Assembly (NCBI GenBank): GCA_017550405.1 | Contig: JAFZPH010000042.1 | Coordinates: 1 to 64,000 of the forward strand | Source of the DNA: Bacteroidales bacterium | GTDB lineage: Bacteria; Bacteroidota; Bacteroidia; Bacteroidales; P3 | Direction of reading: 5' to 3' | Length of the DNA: 64,000 nucleotides | Shown: piece after piece, positions 15,812-25,800 of the stretch | How positions within the stretch are numbered: position 1 is the stretch's first letter | How the letters are laid out: each line of letters opens with the position of its first letter | Notes under the pieces: model-generated | The model's database searches: none | Told to the model about the DNA's origin: nothing | The model's input: the letters and a program-made list of their open reading frames with translations, nothing else | Program-made: the position numbers and the translations under genes

Positions 15812-18800
15812 ATGAAACATCTAAGGTTACTATTGGTTTTGGCTGCGGTGCTACTGCCGTTCGCCGTGGGTGCTCAGGTGTATGTGAGCGATTATACGTT
15901 CAGTTCGTACACCTCGTCGTTCACCTCCATTTCTTCTACTGGGACAGAGTTGTCGCTTAACTTACTCAATTCATCCCAACAAATCACGCTGCCCTTCACA
16001 TTCCCCTTTGGGCAGGAGAGCTGCACCACGTTGACAGTGGGTTCTAACGGCCAGATAGGTATTGGCTCGGCCAATCCGTCGTCGGGTTCTTCCTACAGTG
16101 CTCATACTACAGACATGAGCATTATCTCGCCGTTGGCGGCAAATTATAATATGAACCCATACCAGGACGGCACAGGCCATGTGTACTACGAGATAAGAGG
16201 GACAGCCCCCAACCGCAGTGTGGTGATTGAGTATAACGACCCGGCCATCGACACTACATTGTCCAACACCTTAATATTCCAGGCGGTGTTGTATGAGAAT
16301 GGCGACGTGGAGTTTATCTATGACACTTGCCAGTTGGCAACAGCCAGGACGGTGTATGTCTTTATGCGCGAGCATACTGCCAATAAGGCGGTCAGCATCA
16401 CGGGTTCCTGGTCGGCCCCTACAGTCTCTCAAACGATAGCAGCACGCAGCATCTCCTCTTCCAGTTTCCCTGCCCAGGGCCTCACGCTTACCTTTAGCCG
16501 CGAAGAAAGAAGCTGCCTGCGTCCCCTTAACTTTGTTTGCCGTTCGTCAGCACGTGTCGACAGCGTCTATCTGGCATGGAATCCCGCTCCCGCCACAGGC
16601 ACATGGGAACTGCGCTACGACACTGTCGGCACCCCTGTCGACAGCATGCAGCATATCCAGCAGTATATCACCGATTCCTTCTATGTGTGTACCGACTTGT
16701 TGGCAGGTGGAGTGTATGAGGCTTATCTGCGTACCGACTGTGGTACCGAGATGAGTTTCTGGGAAGGGCCTGTCCTTATCACTCCTGGTGCATACAATAT
16801 GCCTGCCACAGGATATAACACCATCTATGCCTGCGGTGGTACGATATACGACGACGGTGGTCCCACGGGCAATTATTCCCCCAGCTGTAATTCCACTCTG
16901 GTGGTGATGCCCTCGTCGGTGGATTCGGCGGTGGTAATGGACATCGATTTGAATACCGAGTCGGGATATGATTATCTGTATATCTTTGACGGTATTGGTA
17001 CAACCGGTACGCCCCTATACCAAGGTGCCGGTGGACCTACAACTGTTCAGAACATTAGTTCCTTGTCGGGTCCTTTGACCGTCCAATTTACCTCTGACCC
17101 CTCTGTCCAGCGGGCCGGTTTCGCCCTTTCAGTCAGATGTGTGGAGGCTCCTCGCTGCAGGGTGATCACCCAAGTCGATATTTCACATGTCGCAGGTGCA
17201 TCGGCCTATCTTAGTTGGACACTTGCCGGCATGATGCTTATGCCGTCGGAATACTTGGTTACACTTTACAACCGCACCGACCCGTCACTGCCTCCTATTG
17301 TCTACAGTGCTACCGAACGCTACTATTTCTTGTCCGGTCTGGCTCCGCAGACCGATTATATGGCCACTGTGTCCAGTGTCTGTGGCGAAGACACAATCTT
17401 TGGCGACTCCGTCCATTTCAGGACCTTATGCCTCTCGGGTGGAATGTCGAACCCCTCGGGGGTATCCAATCAGACCATCACGGGTGTGCCAGTATACACT
17501 TCCTATGGTAATACATTTTGCCAGAGTATCTATACCGCTGCCGAGTTGAGCGCAATGGGTGTAAGGCCCGGTCCCATCACAGGTATCACCTATACATGGG
17601 CCTCAGCAGGGTCATATACCAAGGACATAGTCATCTTCCTGGGGCAGACAAACAACTCATCATTCAGCAGTTTCTCCCCGCTTGCAGGATGCATGACCCA
17701 GGTCTATTCCGGCACCCGTACCCCCTCCGATATTGGCTTGGTGGAATATACCTTCAACACTCCCTTTATGTGGGACGGTGTGAGCAACCTCGTGCTGTCG
17801 TCCTTCGTCAACCAACCTGCCGGCGAGAGCCATTACTCCTCCAGTTTCAACGCATACAATTCGAACTGCAATGTGGCTCGCACCATCTATGGATATAAGG
17901 ACAACGTGGCTTATACCACAAGCAATATCAATTCAAATACCAGCACTAACATCAGTACCTACCGCCCCAATGTCCAGTTCGTCAATCCTTGCGACTCGTT
18001 AGCCACCTGTGTGGTGCCCAACGTGTTTATCACCGAACAGACATCCGATAGCGTGAAGCTGATATGGGCTCCCGGCAATACCGAGACGGCATGGGATGTG
18101 AAATACCGCGCCGAATCCGATACGAACTGGACCGTTGTCTACAGCAATACCAGCCTGACCAGCTGCGCCATCGGCAACCTTGCCCCTATGACAACCTATC
18201 AGATACGTGTCGTCCCCAACTGTGGAGCTGACAGCGTCGCAGCAATACTCTCGGTGACAACTCCCTGTTCCTATATTATGGAACTTCCTTTCACCGAGGA
18301 CTTCGAATCCTTCACGGCATCGTCCACAACCGGTTCTCCCATCACTCCATGCTGGCATCGTGGAACCAATTACACCTACTCCAGCTACCCCTACCTCACC
18401 ACCACTACTCCCTATAGCGGTACCTACTGCATGTATTTCTATGGTGCAGCCAACTACCATTCCTACCTTGCCTTGCCGGGCATTGGCCACGACATGGACA
18501 GCCTGCAGATAAGCTTTGCCGCCCGTTTCACCTCAAGCAATTACATACTCAAGGTGGGTGTTATGACCGACCCCGAAGATGTGAACACCATTACCCAGGT
18601 GGCTACTGTCTCTCCGACCGCCACCAGCACGTGGGAACTGTTTGAAGTGCCGCTGGCCTCGGGCGGTGACCACGGACAATATATCGTCATCTATGGCAGT
18701 GGCGCGCTCAGCTATTTCTTCCTCGACAACATCGAGGTGAACTATCTCCCCAGCTGCCAGCGTCCTCGCCAGATTACTTCCAGCAACATCACCACCACCA

Positions 18801-21800
18801 CCGCCTCCCTGCATTGGTCTGCACCGGGTGCCAACTATTTCGAGATTGAATACGGTCCTGCAGGCTTTGCTCATGGCACAGGCAACATCGTCACCAGTTC
18901 CGCCGACAGCGTCACCCTCTACGGTCTTAACCACTCCACGCGCTATGAGGTTTATGTCCGTGGACTTTGCACGGCCACCGACACCTCCTTCTGGTCCTTC
19001 CCCCATTATTTCAACACCGACTGCGATGAGATAGACATGCTGCCCGTCTCCTTCACATTTGCAGGTTATGGCACCGGTTCGGGCGTGGTACCCAACTGTT
19101 GGCTGTGCGGAGGTTACAGCTCTTACCCTTACATCACTGTTGCCACCCCCACAGGCGGTCTTCCCACTCCGGCTCTCTACATGTACACCTATAGCGCCAA
19201 CGAGACCTATGCTTCCCTGCCCCGTTTGGACAGTGTGACCTACCCAGTCAATATTACACAAGTCTACTTTAGGGCATGGACATCCTCCTCCATCAATGAT
19301 TGCTACATTGTGGCCGGTGTGTGCGCCCAGCAGGGCGACCTATTAAGCTTCACGCCTGCCGACACAGTCGTCGTGACCAATACGCCCACCCTCTTCGAAG
19401 TGGCCTTCGACAATTTGGCAGGTGCGGGTACATACATCACCCTCGTCTCCTCTACACTGGGCGGTACCTCCTCTAATCCGGTCTACATCGACAGTGTCGC
19501 CATCGACCTCATTCCCTCCTGCCAGAAGCCTAACCACCTCCATTCTGTAGCCGTCACCGCCACCACTGCCGACATAGCCTGGAACGAGCGCAACCTTGCC
19601 ACCACCTGGGAGGTGGAATACGGCAGCCACGGCTTTGTGCGCGGCACCGGCACCCGTCTCACCACCACTTCCAATCCCCTCTCTCTCACAGGGCTCAATC
19701 CCTCCACCTCCTACGACTTCTATGTCCGGAGCATTTGCTCCACAACCGACACCTCCGATTGGTCCATCGATGTAGGCAACTTCAACACACGCCAGAACCC
19801 CGGAGCAATACCCTATTTCTACGATTTCGAAAGCCCCTTGGAGTGGGAGAACTGGCAAACCAACAGCAATACCAACGTCAACTGGTATCGCGACACAGCC
19901 GCCACCGATGGCACCCCGGGCTACAACACCGGCTGCTACTACTCGATGTTTGTCTCAGCCGATTCGGGACGCACCTATAGCACCGACCTCAACCAGGTGG
20001 TCAATACTGCGGCCTACCGCGACTTCGACTTCGGCCCCGTCGACTCCAGCTTCACCCTCACCTTCCGCGCCCGTGCCGGTGGCACCCCCTCGGCAGGCTA
20101 CGATGCCCTCATGGTCTTTTTGGTCGACCCCAACATCCCCGTGGTGGCTTCCTCGTCCAACATCACCTCGCCCTGGGGGAATGTCAACGACCTCACCCCC
20201 CTGGCCACCGTCCGTGTCAGCAGTTACTGGAACACCTATAACGTCACCCTCGATGCTATCTCGGGCGTCCATCGCCTTGCCTTCTTCTGGTTCAACCAGT
20301 CCACCGCCAGCACACCCTACCAGGGAGGTCCTGCCGCTGTCGATAATATCAGTATTGATTATGTCGCCTGTCCGCGACCTGCCAATGTAAATGCCAGTCA
20401 GGTCAGCATGACCACTGCCACTATTGAATGGGACGGTGACCCTGTGACGGCCGACTATCGCTTCTACTGCCGTTCGGCAATGGGTGTCACTGCGGCTGAA
20501 GGATTAATCCATACCAACAGGATACACATCACCAACCTCGACCCCGGTACCCGTTACAACATGGTTATACGCCGCCTCTGCAGTGCCACGGACAGCTCCA
20601 CACTGTCGCTCAATTACTCGTTCGTCACCAGACCGTGCAACGACGGGTTTATCGACTCCTTGGGCGACCCCTCCTCCACTTCCACCACTTATCTGATTCC
20701 CACCAACAACTATTGGAAGTATTCCTATTGCCAGCAAATCATACCCGCCAGCGAGATTTCCGGTCCCGGCGAGATTTCGGCCATCAATTTCAGGTATGCC
20801 TACAGCACAGCCACAACTGTCAAAACCAACTGCACCATCTATATGGGTCATACGTCGCTCAACAGTTTCGCCGACGTCAATTCCTTTGTCGCCCCCGACA
20901 GCATGCAGTTGGTCTATATCGGCAACCTTAACTGTACCTCCGGGTGGAACCGCTTCTTGCTCAACTACTCTTTCAACTACAATGGTGTCGACAACCTTGT
21001 CATCGCCATCGACGACAACAGTGGCGAATTGCACTCCACCTCTTACACCTTCTACATGTCGCCCACTACCGACATTAAGACTGTTGTCTTCTACTCCGAC
21101 ACTCAGAACCCCAATGTCACTTCGCGTACAACACTCAACCAGTTCCAAGGCCAGTCGCAGGCTCTTGCATACATCAACCAGATGGTGATCGAGCTCTGCC
21201 CGCCCACGCTCTGCCCCACACCCATACTCTGCGAGCCTATCATCCGTCCCGATTCGGTCACACTCCGTTGGCGCAATACAGGCCGTTCCTATCAAGTAGG
21301 GTATCGTCTGAGTACTTCCAGCAGCTGGATAGTCAACAGCTTATCGGTCAGCGACACCTTCTACACCATCCACAACGTCTTCCCCATGACCGACTACGTA
21401 TACCAGGTGCGCCAGTATTGCGACAGCACCGGTGTTTCCAACTGGGCACTGGGTTCCTTCAACTCCGGCGACATCCCCTGCTTGGAGCCCACCGGACTGC
21501 AGGTCTCCACGGTCACTCACAACAAGGTGACCCTCCGCTGGACACCCGAGGAGAACCATGTTTCTTACCGTGTGCATGTCTTTAACAGCTCCCTTGACAA
21601 GTACGTCAGTAGCTACCTTTCCAACAAGACCGTCACAGGCCTCGAGGCCAACACCACCTATTACGCGTCTGTACAAGCCAGCTGTCAGGACATGGAAGAC
21701 CCCAGCCAGTGGACCGACACCATCTCCTTCACCACCGATTACTGCCCCGATGCCACCAACCTCAGATACTCCGACCTCCAGGGCAACAGCGTTGTGCTTG

Positions 21801-22285
21801 ACTGGACCGAAGGAGGACGTGCCACCCAGTGGGAAATAGAGTATGGCTATGCCGGCTTCGACCAAGGTACCGGCTTCTCGGTGGTGACCGACTACCATCC
21901 CTACACCCTCACCGGTCTGATTGGCGAGAGTACCTATGACATCTATGTCCGTGCCATCTGCGGCAATAACTTCTACAGCGAGAACTGGTCCAACGTTGTC
22001 ACCATCACCACGCCCTTCAGCAGCATCGACGGTGTCGGCGACGATGCCCGTGTCAAGCTCTCGCCCAACCCCACCAGCGGCGATGTCACCATCGAACTCC
22101 CGGCCACCAGCGGCTCGGCCACTGTCGAGGTGCTTGACGCCACCGGCCGTGTTATGTTCAGCACCACCCTCACTGCGGGCACCGAGACGGCCCTCCTCAA
22201 GACCTCCCAGCTGGCTCAGGGTGCTTACTTCGTGCGCCTTACGGGCGACAGCATCCACGCCATCAGGAAACTGATAGTACGCTAA
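15812..22285 (+). CDS. Giant multidomain T9SS surface protein (FN3/CUB/choice-of-anchor-like modules)
   Basis: 2157 residues with a signal peptide (MKHLRLLL to VGAQ). Modules in order: an N-terminal beta domain (about 25-225), FN3 (230-330), CUB-like domain (334-446, YDYLYIFDG), FN3, an unnamed domain of about 180 residues (539-724), FN3, MAM/choice-of-anchor-J-like domain (814-980), FN3, two more anchor-like domains each with an FN3, a second copy of the unnamed domain (1608-1796), three FN3 and a T9SS sorting domain from about 2079 (SPNPTSG to RKLIVR). Many FN3 copies carry the signature EYGxxGFxxGTG. It is exported by T9SS and attached to the surface; adhesion or substrate binding is inferred. 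No catalytic motif is visible. Confidence 0.85.
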   Translation: MKHLRLLLVLAAVLLPFAVGAQVYVSDYTFSSYTSSFTSISSTGTELSLNLLNSSQQITLPFTFPFGQESCTTLTVGSNGQIGIGSANPSSGSSYSAHTTDMSIISPLAANYNMNPYQDGTGHVYYEIRGTAPNRSVVIEYNDPAIDTTLSNTLIFQAVLYENGDVEFIYDTCQLATARTVYVFMREHTANKAVSITGSWSAPTVSQTIAARSISSSSFPAQGLTLTFSREERSCLRPLNFVCRSSARVDSVYLAWNPAPATGTWELRYDTVGTPVDSMQHIQQYITDSFYVCTDLLAGGVYEAYLRTDCGTEMSFWEGPVLITPGAYNMPATGYNTIYACGGTIYDDGGPTGNYSPSCNSTLVVMPSSVDSAVVMDIDLNTESGYDYLYIFDGIGTTGTPLYQGAGGPTTVQNISSLSGPLTVQFTSDPSVQRAGFALSVRCVEAPRCRVITQVDISHVAGASAYLSWTLAGMMLMPSEYLVTLYNRTDPSLPPIVYSATERYYFLSGLAPQTDYMATVSSVCGEDTIFGDSVHFRTLCLSGGMSNPSGVSNQTITGVPVYTSYGNTFCQSIYTAAELSAMGVRPGPITGITYTWASAGSYTKDIVIFLGQTNNSSFSSFSPLAGCMTQVYSGTRTPSDIGLVEYTFNTPFMWDGVSNLVLSSFVNQPAGESHYSSSFNAYNSNCNVARTIYGYKDNVAYTTSNINSNTSTNISTYRPNVQFVNPCDSLATCVVPNVFITEQTSDSVKLIWAPGNTETAWDVKYRAESDTNWTVVYSNTSLTSCAIGNLAPMTTYQIRVVPNCGADSVAAILSVTTPCSYIMELPFTEDFESFTASSTTGSPITPCWHRGTNYTYSSYPYLTTTTPYSGTYCMYFYGAANYHSYLALPGIGHDMDSLQISFAARFTSSNYILKVGVMTDPEDVNTITQVATVSPTATSTWELFEVPLASGGDHGQYIVIYGSGALSYFFLDNIEVNYLPSCQRPRQITSSNITTTTASLHWSAPGANYFEIEYGPAGFAHGTGNIVTSSADSVTLYGLNHSTRYEVYVRGLCTATDTSFWSFPHYFNTDCDEIDMLPVSFTFAGYGTGSGVVPNCWLCGGYSSYPYITVATPTGGLPTPALYMYTYSANETYASLPRLDSVTYPVNITQVYFRAWTSSSINDCYIVAGVCAQQGDLLSFTPADTVVVTNTPTLFEVAFDNLAGAGTYITLVSSTLGGTSSNPVYIDSVAIDLIPSCQKPNHLHSVAVTATTADIAWNERNLATTWEVEYGSHGFVRGTGTRLTTTSNPLSLTGLNPSTSYDFYVRSICSTTDTSDWSIDVGNFNTRQNPGAIPYFYDFESPLEWENWQTNSNTNVNWYRDTAATDGTPGYNTGCYYSMFVSADSGRTYSTDLNQVVNTAAYRDFDFGPVDSSFTLTFRARAGGTPSAGYDALMVFLVDPNIPVVASSSNITSPWGNVNDLTPLATVRVSSYWNTYNVTLDAISGVHRLAFFWFNQSTASTPYQGGPAAVDNISIDYVACPRPANVNASQVSMTTATIEWDGDPVTADYRFYCRSAMGVTAAEGLIHTNRIHITNLDPGTRYNMVIRRLCSATDSSTLSLNYSFVTRPCNDGFIDSLGDPSSTSTTYLIPTNNYWKYSYCQQIIPASEISGPGEISAINFRYAYSTATTVKTNCTIYMGHTSLNSFADVNSFVAPDSMQLVYIGNLNCTSGWNRFLLNYSFNYNGVDNLVIAIDDNSGELHSTSYTFYMSPTTDIKTVVFYSDTQNPNVTSRTTLNQFQGQSQALAYINQMVIELCPPTLCPTPILCEPIIRPDSVTLRWRNTGRSYQVGYRLSTSSSWIVNSLSVSDTFYTIHNVFPMTDYVYQVRQYCDSTGVSNWALGSFNSGDIPCLEPTGLQVSTVTHNKVTLRWTPEENHVSYRVHVFNSSLDKYVSSYLSNKTVTGLEANTTYYASVQASCQDMEDPSQWTDTISFTTDYCPDATNLRYSDLQGNSVVLDWTEGGRATQWEIEYGYAGFDQGTGFSVVTDYHPYTLTGLIGESTYDIYVRAICGNNFYSENWSNVVTITTPFSSIDGVGDDARVKLSPNPTSGDVTIELPATSGSATVEVLDATGRVMFSTTLTAGTETALLKTSQLAQGAYFVRLTGDSIHAIRKLIVR
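17428..17985 (+). repeat. Unnamed ~180-residue domain, copy 1 (within the 15812 gene)
   Basis: Encodes the segment with YGNTFCQSIYTAAEL, DIVIFLGQTNNSSFSS and FMWDGVSNLVLSSF. The same layout (xxxIYxGxTxxxxF, Val/Asp-Ser-Val-Tyr-x-Gly, GW, GxxNLVxxxDDN) recurs at 20635-21200, 26328-26850 and 29490-30050, so it is a repeated module of these two proteins. Confidence 0.6.
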
Positions 22286-22353
22286 TCCATCATAGCTTCA
22301 GGCCCCCTCGGTGAGGTTCGCCTCATGGCTGGGGATTCTGACGAACTTCTTGG

Positions 22354-22387
22354 CGGGCGACCCGGCACGGTCGCCCGCCACTTTTTG
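22354..22387 (+). terminator. Terminator of the first giant gene
   Basis: GGCGGGCGAC (22354-22363) pairs perfectly with GTCGCCCGCC (22372-22381) and is followed by ACTTTTTG. A near-identical stem ends the second giant gene. Confidence 0.85.
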
Positions 22388-22570
22388 TCCTCCTATGTCG
22401 GTCTTTCCGTTATCCTTTCCCTCACTTTTGTTTGATTAATGTCTCTCGGAATGGTGTAGAGTCACCGTCTGCCCAAGTAAATGGCAATACCGCTCTTTTG
22501 AGATATAGCGTTGATTAGTTAAATACGTGTTAATTTGTGCTGTTGGATTCGTTATTTAAGATTATTTGGT

Positions 22571-22578
22571 TATCTTTG
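22571..22578 (+). promoter_or_regulatory. -7 box, upstream promoter of the second giant gene or a small RNA
   Basis: TATCTTTG lies 237 bases before the ATG at 22815. A second such box (TATTTTTG) is at 22768-22775, about 40 bases before the ATG. Confidence 0.55.
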
Positions 22579-22584
22579 CATCTT

Positions 22585-22766
22585 ATTATTGAGTTGAAGC
22601 AGAAGTCATATTTCCGTAGTAATGACTGACAAGCAACACGATATAGATTCAGCACGGGTGTTGTGGCAAAATGCCATACCACCAAAGGGTATGATGTTTT
22701 CATGTAATCTGCCCCCCTTTTCTATTGCCGGTGTACAAGCCAGGCAAAGGAGAGCGGGGCAGCGTC
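22585..22766 (+). ncRNA. Candidate structured leader or small RNA
   Basis: Between the two -7 boxes, two stable hairpins can form. In the first, the arm GGTGTTGTGGCA pairs with TGCCATACCACC, with a small bulge, around 22655-22690. The second is CTGCCCC (22709-22715) with GGGGCAG (22756-22762), with inner TTGCC/GGCAA pairing. CGTCGTATTTTT follows, which could serve as a weak terminator. No open frame is convincing. It could be a roughly 180-nt small RNA or a regulated leader of the giant gene. Confidence 0.35.
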
Positions 22767-22814
22767 GTATTTTTGTATAGAAACCACTTTATTATTAACT
22801 AATCAATAATTATT

Positions 22815-25800
22815 ATGAGAAAAGTCTTAATCCCTCTGCTATTGGCAATCATGCTATTGCCGGCAGTAGTGCAAGCGCAGCTGACGCTGCCTTACACAAC
22901 AGGTTTTGAAGGACTGACAACTGGACAACTGCCTACGGGCTGGTCGCAGTTGCAGTCGGGCAGCAGCGGCTCGGGTACTTTCCCGGCCGTGTACCAGTAC
23001 GCAAACAATGCCCGCAACGGCAGTGTGTACTTCGAGTTTGAGAGTACCACTGGCCAGACGGAGCTTGCCGCACTGCCCGTTGTGAGCGATGTCTCTCAGC
23101 TCCAACTCTCCTTCTATGCCTCTGTCATGAACCACAACTTCCTGTTCGAAGTGGGCGTGATGGACAGCACCACGTTCGAACCTGTTGATACCATCGCCTT
23201 GACCGTCGGCAGCGGCGGCAACTGGCATGGTTCGTACAACCAGTACACGGTTTACTTTAACAACTACACTGGTTCAGGCAACCGCATGGCCATGCGCGTC
23301 ACCTCTTCCGGCAGCTACACACTGATGATCGACGACCTCGAGATTGACTATATCCCCACCTGCCCTGCTCCCACCAACTTCGCTGCAACAGGCAGCAGTG
23401 TTGACTGGATTACCCTTAACTGGCAAGAGAACGGCGTGGCTACGGCCTGGGTGGTTGAATACGACACTGTACCTATTCCCGCTTCACAGCTGGGTCTAGG
23501 TGTAGCCGGTCAAGAAATGGTGTCGGGAGTGCCTGGCGTTACCATTAATGGTCTTGACACCGCTACGACCTACTATTTCTATGTCTATGCCGACTGCGGC
23601 GGCGAATACAGCACTGCCGCTTCGTTGACTGCCACCACCCTGGCAGCTCTTCCCGCCGAAGTGCCCTACAGCTGCGACTTCGAGCAGGATGGTCCCAATG
23701 GTTGGGATCTGATCAATGGTTCGCAGACCAACAAATGGTGTGTAGGCAGCGCCACCAACAATGGCGGCAACCAGAGCCTTTATATCTCCAACGACAATGG
23801 CACCTCAAATAGCTATAGCACTGGCAGTACCTCTTACACCTACGCTGTCCGTTCCTTCGACCTGACCGACTCTGGCGAATATGCCTATGGATACGACTGG
23901 AAGTGCCAGGGCGAAAGCCACTATTACGACTTCTGCCGTGCATTCCTTGCACCTGCCACCTATCAATGGACTGCAGGCACGAATCCTGCAAATGGCACCA
24001 ATGCCTTTGCGTCATGGTCAATGCCTTCCGGCTGGATTGAGTTGACCGAGGATTTCTCTTCACCTCGCACCATGTCTCAGTCAAGCAACTGGAGAACCGT
24101 CACGGGTACATTCTATATCAGCACCCCCGGCACCTACAGCATTGTCTTTGCATGGGCCAACGATGCCAGTGGTGGTAGCCAGCCCCCCATGGCAGTCGAC
24201 AATGTGTTCTTGACACGCAACACCTGCCCTGGCCCCAGCAACTTCGCTGCAACAGGCAGCAGTGTTGACTGGATTACCCTTAACTGGCAACAGAACGGCG
24301 AGGTTACGTCCTGGGTGGTTGAATACGACACTGTGCCTATTCCCGTTTCACAGCTGGGTCAAGGTGTAGCCAGTCAAGAAATGGTGTCGGGAGTGCCTGG
24401 CGTTACCATTAATGGTCTTGACACCGCTACGACCTACTATTTCTATGTCTATACCGACTGCGGCGGCGAATACAGCATAGCCGCTTCGTTGACTGCCACC
24501 ACCCTGGCAGCTCTTCCCGCCGAAGTGCCTTACGCCTGCGACTTCGAGCAGGAGGGCCCCAATGGCTGGGAGCTGATCAATGGTTCGCAGACCAACAAAT
24601 GGTGTGTGGGCAGCGCCACCAACAATGGCGGCAACCAGAGCCTTTATATCTCCGACAACAATGGCACTTCAAATAGCTATAGCACTAGCAGTGACTCTTA
24701 CACCTACGCTGTCCGTACTTTCGACCTGACCGACTCTGGCGAATATGCCTACGGATATGACTGGAAGTGCCAGGGCGAAAGCCACAATTACGATTTCTGC
24801 CGTGCATTCCTTGCTCCTGCTTCCTATCAATGGACTGCAGGCTCGAATCCTGCAGGTGGCACCTATGCCTTTGCGTCATGGTCAATGCCTTCCGGCTGGT
24901 TTGAACTGACCGAGAACTTCTCTTCTCCTCGCACCATGGCTCTTTCAAGCAGCTGGAGAACCGTCACGGGTACATTCTATATCAGCACCCCCGGCACCTA
25001 CAGCCTTGTCTTTGCATGGGCCAACGACGCCATTGGCGGTAGCCAGCCCCCCATGGCAGTCGACAATGTGTTCTTGACACACAACACCTGCCCTGGTCCC
25101 CTCAATCTGACAGCCTCCTATGTTGCCAACGACACCGTCGTCATCACTTGGCAGCCCGGTGGCTCCGAGAGCAGCTGGATTGTCAGCGACGGTGTGAACA
25201 GCTATGATGTGTACGACACCACCTATCTCTTCGAGGGTCTGATGCCTGCCACCAACTACAATTTCCACGTCTACGCTCTCTGCGATGCTGGCGACACCAG
25301 CCTACCCGCAACCGTGTCTGTCCGCACTCCTTGCAGTGAATTCGGTCCTCTGCCTTTGAGCGAGGACTTCGACAGTTATGCTGCGAACAGCTATCCCGAC
25401 TGCTGGACACGCATACTGAACAGCAACAACTACCCCTACATGACCTCCGACTATGGCATCAGCGTCAAGTTCGGTGGCGGTGCTTCTGTTTTCAGCCCCC
25501 GCATTCCCGCTCCGCTGAACACCCTCTTTGTCGAGTTCGACCTGCAGCGCGAGGGCAATTCTTCCGGCACCATGGAGTTCGGCTACACAAGCAATCCCAA
25601 CTCGATTGACAGCATGGTTGTGCTTCAAACCATCTATCCCGCCAATACCTACCAGTATTATCACTACGAGTTCGACCTCTCCGCCGACACTTGCTCTGAC
25701 AGCGTCTATCTGGTGTGGCATCAGGATGGTACCTCCAACTGGTACTACTGGTTGGACAACGTCTCCATCACTCGTGCCAGCACCTGCCCCGCTGTGGTGA

